Part shown: one piece after another, positions 35,206-46,915 of the stretch
Position numbering within the stretch: the stretch's first letter is position 1
How the letters are laid out: each line of letters begins with the position of its first letter
From: Acorus gramineus
Lineage: Eukaryota > Streptophyta > Magnoliopsida > Acorales > Acoraceae
Assembly (NCBI GenBank): GCA_030737835.1
Contig: CM060853.1
Span: 20,890,895-20,954,894, forward strand
DNA length: 64,000 nucleotides
Reading direction: 5' to 3'
Program-made: the position numbers and the translations under genes
Notes under the pieces: generated by a model
Told to the model about the DNA's origin: nothing
Databases searched by the model: none
The model's input: the letters and a program-made list of their open reading frames with translations, nothing else

Positions 35206-35741
35206 TTGTAGAAACACCCTTTTAAATTTTAAAACATGCACTTACACCCCCATGTAGTTAGATTTTATAGAATAAAAGTACAATTTTACCATTTAATTAA
35301 ATCATTATCATGTTTTCATCTTTTAATTAACTGTTGTGTGAGTTAATTCTCATAATAAATGCATCCGATATATTTGAAGAGTTGATTATTGTATTAATTA
35401 ATATTTAAAGCATATTTAAAGTTAATTCATTGACTTTTTTTTGGATATTTATAAAATTAATGAAATGGTAAAATAATAAATAGGAGGTGTAAGTGCATGT
35501 TTTTGAATTTGAGAGGGTGATCATGCATGTTTCAAAAATTTTAGGGTCCAAATACATTTTACCCTTAATTTAATCATCACCTGTTTGTCAGGTTGGTTAT
35601 TCACGCGTGGATGACGGGGTGGGGTCAGCTCGACATTGGGCGAGGCCTTGACTTAGACAATGGGGTAATTTACATTGTGGTTTAGGTCCTCTGTTTGCCT
35701 CCAGATTTATTAGGATCTACTAAAGTTTTTTCACGTGTTAT
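35206..35741. other. Intergenic DNA with a WAKL-flank fragment
   Basis: Mostly AT-rich and non-coding. The part at 35590-35720 (GGGCGAGGCCTTGACTTAGA) resembles the distal 5' flanks of WAKL1 and WAKL5, placing it as the distal flank of WAKL4 pushed away by insertions. Confidence 0.55.
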
Positions 35742-35750
35742 TTTCTTTAT

Positions 35751-37496
35751 AGGTAATTAACACTTTTAACCCTTGAAAATTGAAAATTTATAAAAATAGC
35801 TCTACCACTCGAATATTTGTAAAAACTAGACCCGCTGATATTTTACACTGGAGACAGATTATATATAATCTGTCTCTAGTGTTGCAACCCGTAACTGCCC
35901 CATTTACAATGGATTGCATTTACACTGGAGACGGATTATATATAATCTGTCTCCTGAAGACGGATTGTATATAATCCGTCCCCTGCGGATTATATACAAT
36001 CCGTATTCAGTCTTAATTTTTTTTTTTTTTTGTATACATTGTTGGTTATCTCACATGTATAAAAATTCCTGCTTGAACATGCATAAATATAATGAAAATG
36101 CATTGATATTTGCATAAATCCATTATAATCACTTAACTCATGTTTCTAAACACCAACGAAAATACATAAATACAATAAACACAAATGAAAATGCATGAAT
36201 ATAATAAACATGTTTTACATCCCATAAATACAATCATCCAAATATTTTCATAAGTCCTTTCTTTTTAGCTTTTCTCGGAGCAGGAGGTGCTGATGAAGAG
36301 GGTACGTCAGTTGCTGTGGATGGCGGCACACCTGATTGTGGTGGAGTGGTAAATTGTTCGCCCGATCCCCGACTGACAGTAGTTGAAGTACACCAAACCC
36401 TGCGTGGTCCACGAGTATATGTCTGGAGTGTCATCTGTGGAGCTCGATCAGGAGCTGGGGCTGGTTGTTGTGGTTGCTCATCGATTTCTGCATCGAGTCG
36501 TACATCATTGAAGAACTCATCAATTGTGAATTCGGTGTGAGCGAAACTATCATCTACGACATCCTCAGAATCATCAGCATCTATAGATGCACTGGAGGTA
36601 CTCGAATGTTGTCCCCTGTCTCCCATCATCGCCTCTGCATAGTCACGTGCCACAACAATTATACAATCTCACTCATCGCAGTTGGGGTATAAGACCAACC
36701 CCCTTGCAAGCACCTCGGTAATGTTCTGTGTAACTCCCCCCTGTTAACAAAAGTTTCAATATGATAAGTAGTTATAAAATCATTTATCACTATCTAAAAA
36801 TGTAACACGCGTTTAAAATTCTTACCGAATTTGGTGCGACATAGCCTGGATGGTACTGTGGGGGTGGTAGAGGTGTGATATGTCTGACTGTTCTCGCCCA
36901 GTACCACTCCATATATCTCCTCGAACTCCGGGTATGAGAGAATTGGTGGATGCGATCCAATCGTTGGTCCGAACGCTCGATATAAGTCTGGTGAAAAACT
37001 ATCCAATTCACATCCTGTCTACCTCGTCTGTTTACCCGGTCGATGGCCTCTACATCAGATGGAATGTCCTGATGTCATCCAAATTGACGTGCGACTCGAT
37101 CTGGCACGTGCATCTCCACAATATCAAAGCAAATGAGTGGGACCCTAGCAGTCCACAACTCCATATGATCCATACATGCAAGTGGTAGTGTCTCATATGT
37201 CCTAATATAAGGCTGCCATATAATATACCAAAAACCAAATTTATAATTAGTATCACAATTAACATAGAATATATCATTTGTGAAATATATGGCTAATTGT
37301 ATATATATGCCGTCTCCAGGCTTAGTCGTCATTCAACTGTCGATGGCCTCAACGAGATTATTTTACACTGGAGACGGATTATATATAATCCGTCTCCAGT
37401 GTAAAATATCAGTGGTGCTAGTTTTTACAAATATTCGGGTGACGGGGCTATTTTTGTAAATATTTAATTTTCGGGGGTCAAAAGTGTTAATTACCC
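35751..37496. mobile_element. MULE-like element carrying a plant mobile domain gene
   Basis: A perfect 9-bp target duplication TTTCTTTAT lies at 35742-35750 and 37497-37505. Long inverted repeats begin AGGTAATTAACACTTTT and, complemented from the right, GGGTAATTAACACTTTT. Near the ends are self-complementary blocks built on CTGGAGACGGATTATATA. The 1746-bp interior holds a minus-strand plant mobile domain gene but no MURA transposase. Duplication size and termini fit a Mutator-type element. Confidence 0.88.
36234..37332 (-). pseudogene. Plant mobile domain (PMD) gene fragment inside the MULE
   Basis: The minus-strand frame carries RVPLICFDIVEMHVPDRVAR and, farther on, NWIVFHQTYIERSDQRLDRI, the pattern of plant mobile domain proteins (aminotransferase-like, MAIN/MAIL1-related). 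One TGA at 37075-37077 breaks an otherwise continuous frame from 37332 to 36790. A donor GTAAG near 36824 and an acceptor near 36741 suggest one intron. The next exon has a second TGA (about 36677) and then a 139-codon Pro/Ser-rich tail ending at 36234. PMD genes occur both as host genes and as transposon cargo. This one is broken and looks like cargo. Confidence 0.75.
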
Positions 37497-37505
37497 TTTC
37501 TTTAT

Positions 37506-38310
37506 CGAATGGTCAAAAATAAAAATTGTGGGTGGGTCCCACGACTTTTTTTTATAATTTTTTACACGGCCAGTACCCAAGTAACCATTCTGATGGGGTT
37601 AATATTAGTAACCATTCTGATGGATGACACGTGTACCCAAGTAAATAAATGCTCTATCGATTAACTAACCATAGTTAAATTAAAAAGCAGCATTCCCAAC
37701 GACACGTGTACCCAAGTAAATAAATGCTCTATCGATTAACTAACCATAGTTAAATTAAAAAGCAGCATTCCCAAATCATCTCCTTCTACATCTTGCAAGA
37801 TTTTTTTCACACCTCTTCCTTCAACCTCTTGCCAGAATTTTTTTCACATTTTCAACCTCTTGCCAAATTTTTTTTCCTCTATGAAACATCTCCGACGACC
37901 TCTTGTAGAGAACATGGGAAGAATACAAGCCATCCATGTGAGTTATTTGTTGCAGTACTGCTACATGGGCCTTAAAATTTAGGCTGTATTGAAAAACTTG
38001 AATATGTGTAATTATCTTAGTGATTGTCTGTTTGACTTTTTTTAAAAATAAAAACTGCAAAGATAATACTACCATTTTTTTAAATTTGAGTTTTTTGTTC
38101 CCAAAAAAAGTAATCCCCCATTGATTGGTAATGTATAACCACCTCCGAATATAACACTCCAACTTTCAAAAAATTCCTTTTACCCTCCTATGTCATCTGT
38201 CACCAGCCTTGGATTCCTCTCGTCGCCCTCTATCACATGAGAAGTAGATCTACTACTTTTCAAGCCCTCTTCCGGCCTCCATCTCCTCTGACCTTCATCT
38301 CCACCTTTTT
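37506..38310. repeat. Intergenic DNA with a perfect 75-bp tandem duplication
   Basis: The units at 37626-37700 and 37701-37775 are identical apart from the last base. Each begins GACACGTGTACCCAAGTAAA and contains a G-box-like CACGTG. A shorter direct repeat, GTAACCATTCTGATGG, precedes them. No coding frame is recognised in the interval. Confidence 0.85.
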
Positions 38311-38760
38311 TTTCAGATACAGCTATAAATAAGAATGAGTATATTAGAATTTCAGATACAGATACAGATTAGCATATTAGTTTTTTCAGATACAGATACA
38401 GATGTATATACAGTTCTATATTAATTTTTTCTGATACAGATGTATTTAAAAAATTTCAGATACACATTCAGATATAGATGAGTATATTAGTTTTTTCAGA
38501 TACAGATGTAGATACATATTTAGATACAGTCATATATTAGTTTTTTCAGATACAAATACAGATACAGATTTAGATACAGTTCTATATTTTTTTTTTTAGA
38601 TACAAATACAGATACAGATGAAAAATTTTCAGATAAAAATTTCAGATACAAATATTGATGAGTATATTAGTTTTTAGTTTTTTCAGATACAGATACAAAT
38701 TTAGATACAGCCCTATATTAATTTTTTCAGATACACCATATATTAGTTTTTTCAGATACA
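38311..38760. repeat. GATACA-rich minisatellite
   Basis: Phrases of the type TTTTTTCAGATACAGATACA alternate with ATATTAG or TTCTATATTA spacers about a dozen times over 450 bp. The array is irregular and non-coding. Confidence 0.85.
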
Positions 38761-40729
38761 TTGAAAATGTATATAAAATCAATGAATATGTATTAACATC
38801 TTTAGTATTAACATCTATATAATCAAAATAAAAAAAATCCAATGAGTCAAACCTAAAACGATTACCATCATTGAAACAACAAACAATCGAAAAATCCAAT
38901 GAGTTAAATTTTTGTTGACATATTAGGATTATTTTGTTAATATTCTGTCTATAACCCTGGTTGAAAACATAGTGTAAATGACAATTTTACCCTTATGGAT
39001 AGAGTTTTATACTCTATTCGGAGAGGTAAAATTATCATGTACATAAGGTTTTTCCCATTTTTAACAAATTGTATGGGTTTTTTTTTTATATATTGTGTTT
39101 TCAGTCATGGTTAACAAAATAAAATATACGCAGAATATTCCTCATCTGTTAATGAAATGTTTGACTCAGGGGGCTATTTGGATTTACATAGGTGTTTTCA
39201 GTGGGTTATATGGACTTTTGAAAAAGTCAAGGGCTTATATGGATTTCAGCCAGTTACAGGGGGTTATTTGGATTTTTTCTTTCTTTTTTATTGGTTAGTA
39301 TTTTTGCTGAGTCAAAACTGTCTCTGTCAGTAGACAATAAAATTCGAATCCAAGTCCCTCATTAAAGAGGGGGTACCCCTACCATCCTAACATTTGATAA
39401 ATTGTCCTTGATATTGATACAAAGATGACGTCTCTTGGAAACCTTTTAAGGAAAAGTTTGATAACACAACTAGACATGGAATCTCTAATTCAGAGATGGA
39501 TGTGGATGAAGAGCATGAACATCAAACTCATTTTTAATTTTCTTAGCTACCTGGAATGCTTTATATTAATTTATCTCATATATCATTTCAATCATAGGTT
39601 GCGTGTGATTGCACGATTGCAAAACTGATTTTAGATACAAAAAAATAAAAATAAAAAAGTCAGAGTTTAAAACTGATTTTGCAAGAAACTGCCTCTTTAC
39701 AGCTTAAACTCATGTTTTTTATATTTTTTTACAGAAATATGTCTACAACTTTTGACCATAGTTTTTCTGTTTGAAAACAGATTTTGGAAAGTAGCTTCCT
39801 GCAAACAAAAAAACTATTCAAACACATTTTCAAACGAAGCCGTAGTATATCTCCATGCACGCTTCTAGTATCTACCATTCACAATCAAAAGTACCTTGAA
39901 AATTAAGGCATGCCGAACATTTAGCTATGCTTCTCTCTTCTACATGCATTTATTTGGAGAGAAACTGTCTTATTCTTCTCCGTAGAAATTCCGAGAGAAG
40001 AACCCCATGTAACTATAATCATGATTTTAAGTAAAAAGATATTTTTTAAACTCATTTTCAAACGCTCCATGTGAGCATTAGGGGAGCATCGTGCGACATC
40101 ACGCGTGATTGGATAGTGATTATGGTAAGAGTCTATCGCATAATCATTGTCCAATCACAAGATCTCATTAAGTGCTTTCAGAATTTAATTTCACGAGATA
40201 TCCAACGGTAACAATTTGTAAGAAGTGCCTTCATAATTTAATTTCATGAAACACACTTCACAATTTAATTTCATTATATAGAAATAATTTTAATGAAAAC
40301 TACAATTCCTATTATAAATTTATTTATTTGATCAAAATGTAATTGATTTAATTGTTAAAAATATGGACAAAATTTTTAACCTATTATTCATTTTAATAAT
40401 TAACATACAAAAAAAATATCACATACCAAATTAAACACATGATTATATTCAAAAGGTATATATATATATAACTTTAATATAAATGTAATAACATCAGTGT
40501 GTCAGTATCACTACCCTTAAATATAGCTTCCGGTAAGAAATGAGTTAATAAAAGCTTAAAATGAGTTAATAAAAGCTTCCATTAACGGTTAAAAAAAAAT
40601 GACTTGGTCGGCAAGAATTCTCCAAATTACAATTTAAAATGATTTGAATAAATGCTTCTATCAACGGTTTAAAACAGGTTAACTTGGTCGACAAGAAAGT
40701 TTCTATCAACGGTAAAAAAAAAACGCTCA
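38761..40729. other. AT-rich intergenic DNA, MITE-like fragment
   Basis: The segment 39080-39300 belongs to the repeat family that also appears at 51829-53130 and 58310-58780 (GGGGGTTATTTGGATTTTT end). The rest has no gene. Short repeats of AAAAGCTTCCATTAACGGTT type occur at about 40550-40720. Confidence 0.5.
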
Positions 40730-41139
40730 TTATATAATAAAAATATCGTACAGAACAATCGCTCACCCTCTCTTTCGATACCTGGACCCCTCTCTCAAAA
40801 ATTAACAAAACCCTAATTTTAGGGTTTCCTTTCGCATCCTCTCCACCGACCAAAACTCAAGCCCGCGGTGCAGATGGTGAGAGTGGGAGACGGACGAACC
40901 AGAGTGAGGTCGACGTGTTCTTCCTCGACAAGCGCGCCAGGGAGGCCAAGATCACCGTCCCGGAAGCTTCCCACGTTCGAGGAGGACGCGACGGTGGAGC
41001 CTCTGGGTGCCGGAACGCCTCAGGGACCGTGCCCCACCGAAATATGGACGCTCGGCTCCCCCGCCTTGGGATCCTAGTGGTTAGGTTCGTTCTTTGACGA
41101 GAAGATCGGCGAGAACTTCAGCATGTTCATGTCCGGGTG
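40730..41139 (+). other. Possible promoter and first exon of an unrecognised gene
   Basis: A TATA-like TTATATAATA lies at about 40733, followed by a CT-rich leader and AACCCTAATTTTAGGGTTT, a common plant promoter/leader motif. A GC-rich segment follows with ATG at 40874 and frames that read VFFLDKRAREAKITVPEA in one phase and FDEKIGENFSMFMSG in another. It ends at a donor-like GGGTGAGG near 41135, followed by T-rich intron-like DNA. Because the best phrases lie in different frames, the exon is either frameshifted or decayed. I do not recognise the protein. Confidence 0.35.
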
Positions 41140-41600
41140 AGGGTGTTCTATCTCTGTTTTTTATTCTTTATGTCTTGATTTAATCCATTAATGTTGGAGG
41201 GATGATATTTATTGGGGAAATTATTTTGTCAAATTTTGATTCTGTTTTGGTTTTCTTTTTGATAGTTTCTGGTATGCTTTTTTTATTTAGAAATTTATCG
41301 GATTTGATATTCATTCTGTTCGTGATGGGGTGAGGTTTTTCTATCTCTGATTTTTTTTTTCTTTATGTCTTGGTTTTATCCAATAATGTGGAACGGGTGA
41401 TGTGCATTGGGTAAATTATTTTGTTAAATTTTGATTCTATTTTGGTTTTCTTTATTAGTATCTGGTGATGTGCATTGGGTGAATTATTTTGTTAAACTTT
41501 GATTCTATTTTGGTTTTCTGTTTATTAGTTTCTGGTATGCTGTTTTTTTTTATTTAGAAATTAATCGGATTTGACAATCATTCCTTTGTTGAGTCTGTGT
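41140..41600. repeat. Degenerate tandem duplications in intron-like DNA
   Basis: The phrases TTTTCTATCTCTGATTTTTT, TTTATGTCTTG and TTGATTCTATTTTGGTTTTC recur two or three times. The spacing is irregular, about 100-200 bp. Confidence 0.7.
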
Positions 41601-41609
41601 TGTTTTTGG

Positions 41610-42300
41610 GAAGGTAGATTACTCTAGAAATTAATCCCAAATGTGGCGCTTAGGGAAGGATAATTTAGGGGAAATCAGATTATAGTCATCGACTTTCCTC
41701 CCTAAGTGCGCCACTGAGGATGACGACCATGGATCGTATTTGTCTACCACGTTTCAAGTGATTTAAGATTTTATTTTTCATCGCTCATCACCTTTATATT
41801 ATAAATAACATCGTTTCTCCTTCACTTCTCATTCTAAATGACATTGATTTTAATCCTTATAATTCAAGTGATTTAAACCTTTATTTTTTTATTTCTAAAG
41901 AGCATCGCTTTCTCATTCATTTCTCATTCTACATTGCATTGGTTTTTAAGGCAACTTATAGGTCTGTGGCTTGAATCCCGAATGTGGTGGCTTAAGGAAT
42001 AAAACTTGGTGAAAACCAGACTATGGCCATTAACTTTTCTTCTTAAATGCACGGGTGCGCCATTGAAGATGACGGCCATGGATCGTATTAGTTTGCTACA
42101 TTTCAAGTGATTTAAAATTTTATTTTTCGTCGCTCATCACCATTATTTATTAAATAATGTTGTTTTTCCTTCACTTCTCATTCTAAATAACATTGATTTT
42201 AATCGCTACAATTCAAGTGATTTAAAACTTATATTTTTCGCAGCACATCACATTTGATTTCTAAAGAACATCGCTTTCTCTTTCATTTTCTCATGGCAGC
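41610..42300. repeat. Tandem duplication, unit ~340 bp, two copies
   Basis: Two diverged copies contain GATGACGACCATGGATCGTATT (near 41717) and its counterpart near 42068, each followed by TTTCAAGTGATTTAA. Within each copy there is a further half-repeat around ATAACATTGATTTTAATC. Non-coding. Confidence 0.75.
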
Positions 42301-43459
42301 TAAGCAAATGAATCAAGAAATTCCAATTCACATTATTGTAGGCTTTGGCAAAATCTAATATAATCACCACTCCTTGTCTCCTCTCTCAATGCACAACAAA
42401 AATAGATTCCTGAACCACCATAAAACCTTTTCAAAGGAGGCGACCTGGAATAAAAGCAGTTTGAGTCTCATCTACCAAGAAATTAATGATCTCTTTTGTT
42501 AGCCAAGATTTTGGTGATTATCTTGAAATATTTGTTGAGAAGGCATATATGTCTGAAATCAGATATCTCCCTCGCACCCTCACACTATGGGATGAGGCCC
42601 AAAAAACGTGGAGTTTAAACACCCAATCCCCTTGGATGAATTATAGAACTCCTCAAACATCTTCAAGAGATCCTCCTTAACCACTCCGCAAAACTCCTAA
42701 AAGAAGCGCACCCCAAAGAAGCGCACCTTGAACCCACCTGGCCCATGAGCCTTGTGACCCTCCAGACCAAAGAGTGCACAGCCTTCACCTCTCTTCGCTG
42801 AATTGGTCATCTAGACTTTGCAGACACTCCGTCTGGAGTCCTTTCCACCAAGCACGACACCGGCTGAATGCCTGTGTGAAGTTAGACACCAAAGCCTGTT
42901 GTATCTCATCTTTCCTTTCCACAATCTGCCCGTCCACGTGAAACTGTCGCATTCTGTCCATTTGCCTCCGAGCGTTTGCCACCTTCTAAAAGTATTTAGA
43001 ATTGTTGTCTTCCTCCTTTAACTACACCTCCCGAGACCACTGCCTCCATGCCCGCTTCCTCCATATTGGAGATCAGCAGCCATTCCTCCTACAAAGCATT
43101 CCAGGCCAATCTATCCTCCCCCAGCAGACCTGCCTTTTCCCATCTCTCATACATGAAAATCTGATCAGCCAGGCCCAACTTCCTTTCCTTCCGCCCTCGG
43201 AGCATCTCTTTGTTCCACCTCTTCGAGGGCAACTTGAGCTATTTCAGTTTGAAGGCAACCTTCTTCGCCCCCAAGAGTTCAGTTGAACCCAAATCCCATT
43301 TCTGTTCCGCCACCTTGCAAAATCCAGGAGAGAGTAATCACCAATGTTCAAACCGAAATAAATTAGGCCTTTGATCGCTCACCCCTCCCTGCAGGACTAG
43401 GGGAGAATGATCAGACAGCAATCAATCTGGGTAGATCCCTCAAAGCACATAGAGGAATT

Positions 43460-44093
43460 ACTCCCTCTTAGTCTGAGTCAATGAGGACCTTGTCTAGCCT
43501 AACAAGCGACAAGGACTCTCTCAAGATAATCCATGTGCACTGGTTCGCAATGAGCAGATCATTCAAACCTTCATCCGCGATCCACAAAGAGAAGGAAGTC
43601 ATCGCTGTTGAAATCGGTCTGTCCCGATTCTGACCCTCCACAAACCGGCTGTTGTTAAAAATCACCTAGCACACGTGACGGAAGGCCCCAACCATATTTC
43701 ACTTGATTGAGCTCCTCCCATAAACCCAGCCTCCCCGTATCCTCATTTGGGTCATACACTACCGAACATATCCATTTCCATTGGGACTCCCTTTCTTCGA
43801 ACAAGACTGAGAGAGAGAGGAATCGCCCCATCTCTCCTCTACCATCTCCTTTTCCTCCCCATTCCAGCACACTAGAATTCTTCCTTAAGCTCCCAAAGTT
43901 GCTTGAAAGCAAAACTTTGAAGAAGACCACCTCCTATAACCCACAAATCCGCTTGATTGAACACTTGCATTTTTGTTTCGTGTAAGCAACATATAGAGCA
44001 CTTCTCCTTCTTGATATGATCCCTAACCGCCGACTTTTTCCTCGGATCATTGAGTCCCTCTACATTCCAGCATAAGATGTTAAACATTAACAA
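43460..44093 (-). pseudogene. LINE ORF2 endonuclease domain, frameshifted
   Basis: Contains the AP-type endonuclease start (LCWNVEGLNDPRKK, then an LHETKM motif where functional copies usually have QETK) and the downstream SVVYDPNEDTG segment in a different frame. The expected role is nicking of target DNA for target-primed reverse transcription. Frame changes between segments show it is inactive. Confidence 0.75.
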
Positions 44094-44490
44094 GATTTAT
44101 CACCCCCCGACTCCCCGGACCACGAAACCACTAGGCCTCCCTGTCCTCTTCCCTCGCCTCCTTGAACATGGTCTTCGTAATGAAGTCCTTGAACCTCCCC
44201 TTAAAACGGCCAATAGAGCTATCCCCACCTCCACAACCTTTGTACACGCCGGAGAGCTCATGTGAACCCCCCACGAGCAAACCACTGCTCCCCCGCCAGC
44301 ACCCCCCCCCCCCCCCATCAAGAGCCAACAAACCCACCACAATCGATTTCAAACATTGAATAGGTTGATCTGTCTGCCACACCAAGTGAGGGACCAACCC
44401 GGACGACTGCCTAGAAGGAGAAACAACGACCAGAGACTCAGGCTATCCAACCACTTGCATATTGTCCCTAACTGAGAGTCACAGGCCATC

Positions 44491-45025
44491 TGTGACACCT
44501 AGCCCATTGAGGGAGTGGTGAGTCCGGATAGCCAAGAGGCCTAAAGATTGGGAGAGAGTGAGGGTGATGTGTTTAGTCCCACATCGCTTAATGGGAGGAG
44601 ATAGTCTGTGCTTATTTGTGAATACAACTCTTACACACCAAAATATGTTTTAAAGCCGTGAGTCCAATCAGGGGCAAAGCGGACAATATCTTGTTATGTA
44701 AGCCTAGGGCGTTAGAATTGGTTTCAAAGCCTGTCCATTATGCGATGGTGGGTGACCCCACACGAGGACGTGTGGCTCATTAGGTGATTGTGACACCCGA
44801 TCTATTGAGAGGGTGGTGAGTTCAAATAGCCAAGAGGCCCAACAATTCCAAGAGGCCCATGGATAGGGTGAGGGTGAGGTGTTTAGTCCCATATCACCCA
44901 ATGAGAGGAGATAGTCTGTGCTTATATATGAGCACAGCTCTTACATACCAAAACGCGTTTTAAAGCCGTGAATACAATCAGGAGCAAAATGGATAATATC
45001 TAGCTGTGTAAGCCTGTGCGTTACA
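44491..45025. mobile_element. TRIM retrotransposon nested in the LINE
   Basis: Two direct repeats (44491-44716 and 44789-45025) start TGTGACAC and end GTTA(G/C)A. They share GGAGATAGTCTGTGCTTAT and GTTTTAAAGCCGTGA. Next to the first repeat is TTGGTTTCAAAGCC, close to the initiator tRNA-Met primer site TTGGTATCAGAGCC. The internal part is only about 70 bp. Flanks CCATC (44486-44490) and ACATC (45026-45030) look like a 5-bp target duplication with one mismatch. It has no coding capacity and would have used enzymes of other elements. Confidence 0.85.
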
Positions 45026-46915
45026 ACATCGGACTCGCTCGGAAGCGCTTTGGATAAGGGGACCAACACCATCTAATCTTGCCCACCTCATCCATGAAAT
45101 TTGATCACGTACCACCACTTAATTTCTCCGGTTCCAACCCCGGATTCGACGGCCCACTAGAGCTCTATCAATTAGGGTCCCTAGGAGAACCCTCGAAGAT
45201 CAACCCAATAAACAATGGTCGGCCCATTAAACTAGTCCCTGATGAGGAGGAAGCCCGCACTTGAATCTTGGGCCGGATCCCTGAATTGCAACGACCCTCT
45301 ACCATCCCATCCAAGTCAAGTGAGAAGGAGACCCAACACAAGCATTTCCAGACTCAACTGCCAGTTGTCCATTAAGTCCATCCACGTGTCGGTCAACATC
45401 AACATTACCCACAATCCCTTCATCTCCCTTCGAAGACCTAGCCACCCTATGTCCTGCGACGCTGACAGCCGAGGGTGGTCCAACATGCCACCAACCTTCC
45501 CTGCCAGCTTGGACTCAACACATCCACCTCCCTGATACCCATCAGAATGGGCAACCACTGAAATGACTCTTTGTCCACGTTCAGGTACGACCTCTGAAAC
45601 CCACCCCCTCTTGCTCCCCTCTGAATACACCTTTTGACCATCCCGACGCACCCATCCACTAGACCCCCCTTGAAAGGCCATCGTACCCTTGACATCGACG
45701 ATTCCACTCGGGTGACTCAGCCAAGCTCACCAAACCGGCCACCCGAGAAGGATCCGCCCTTGACTCACCCATCATCACTGGCAAGGAGCCAACCACCACC
45801 GTCCCCCTCTCCCCACCCTCCCCTGTCCGCCCCTACCCCTCCCCGCCTGCAGACTACAGTGAAACATCATGAGTAGTCAGGGCCTTCCCAGGCACCCGCT
45901 CCCGACAAAACCCCCGCCCCACCCGCACCGCCATCTCCGCTTTTGAACCCTCAACTACCTCAGCGAACGAACGGCCCGGCCCGGAAACCACCGTTTCCAC
46001 CACAACCTCCACATGCCTACCGTCCAACGCCACCGCAAGCGTGGACGGCACCACCCTCTCCTTACCCACCCACACGCCCACCTTGAGGTCCGGGAAACCG
46101 CTAGCATCAGTGCTACCCTCTCTAACCTCCAAGAGATGACCAAAGGACGCCACCAACCCCCGGACAACCTATGTCGTCCTCCAAAGAAGCGGGAGGCCCT
46201 TGAGAACCAGGTCCACTCGACACCCATTATCCCTTATACCTCCATGACCACAGTCACATTGCACTAGCCGCGCATCCCCTCTACGACAAGGCAAACCTCG
46301 CTCCCCCAACATGATGTCCCTAACTGAAATGGAAGGACAACGCACCATAGCGCTAGTAAAGCTCAGGACCCACCATTGCAAAGGTGGAAGACCCCTCCAT
46401 CGTCTTCCAATCACCACCTTCACCTCCGCCCCCGCTCCCCCCCCCCTATTCCAGAATAATGCTACGGCTGAACCTCTCCTCCTTCACCTCCATCTCCTTC
46501 GACCATGAAATGACAACCTCCCTCTTCAACCCCTGATCCCTTTTCGACTGATGTCCCGCCCCACCCTATCCTCCCCAAGCTTCACATCCGAAGCCACCTC
46601 CCCTTCCGCTCTCCCTAGACCAACCCAGACACAAGATACACTATGATGCCCAAGTCTACTGCATCTCCAGCATTTCGGGGGGGTCCTGGTAATCGAAGGC
46701 ACTATGACCCAACCCCAAGCACTGAAAAACACCGGATTCCCCCGTTGCGACCCTTGCTCGATTCGCTGGGAGACCATTTCCGCTTTCTATTGACCGAAGT
46801 CTAACCACCACCAATCCCAAACACTCCACCTGATATTGCCCCGGACCTCATCCTTCTTAAAGGTTGCAAGACAAACAAGCAACCGAGGAGGTTTTTGTAG
46901 TTACCGGCAGGGCCT

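Larger units (their letters stand above)
42301..46915 (-). mobile_element. Broken L1-type LINE with nested TRIM
   Basis: Read on the minus strand from 46915. ORF1 remains include a CCHC zinc knuckle, CWRCSRLGHHSVSC, at about 46630-46672, and a stretch with GRSFAEVVEG near 45950. ORF2 starts near 44093 with the endonuclease phrase LCWNVEGLNDPRKK, continues with WICSVVYDPNEDTGRLG (about 43740) and reaches the reverse-transcriptase approach QIVERKDEIQQALVSNFTQA (about 42890). RT remains extend to about 42300, with a DFAKAYNN phrase replacing DFEKAYD. Stops and frameshifts are frequent, so it is dead. The GC-rich overlapping frames on the plus strand here are shadows. Confidence 0.85.

Noticed and set aside
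45242-46508. Several Pro/Ser-rich plus-strand frames at 45-46.5 kb
   Set aside because: They are antisense shadows of LINE ORF1 sequence, which reads on the minus strand.
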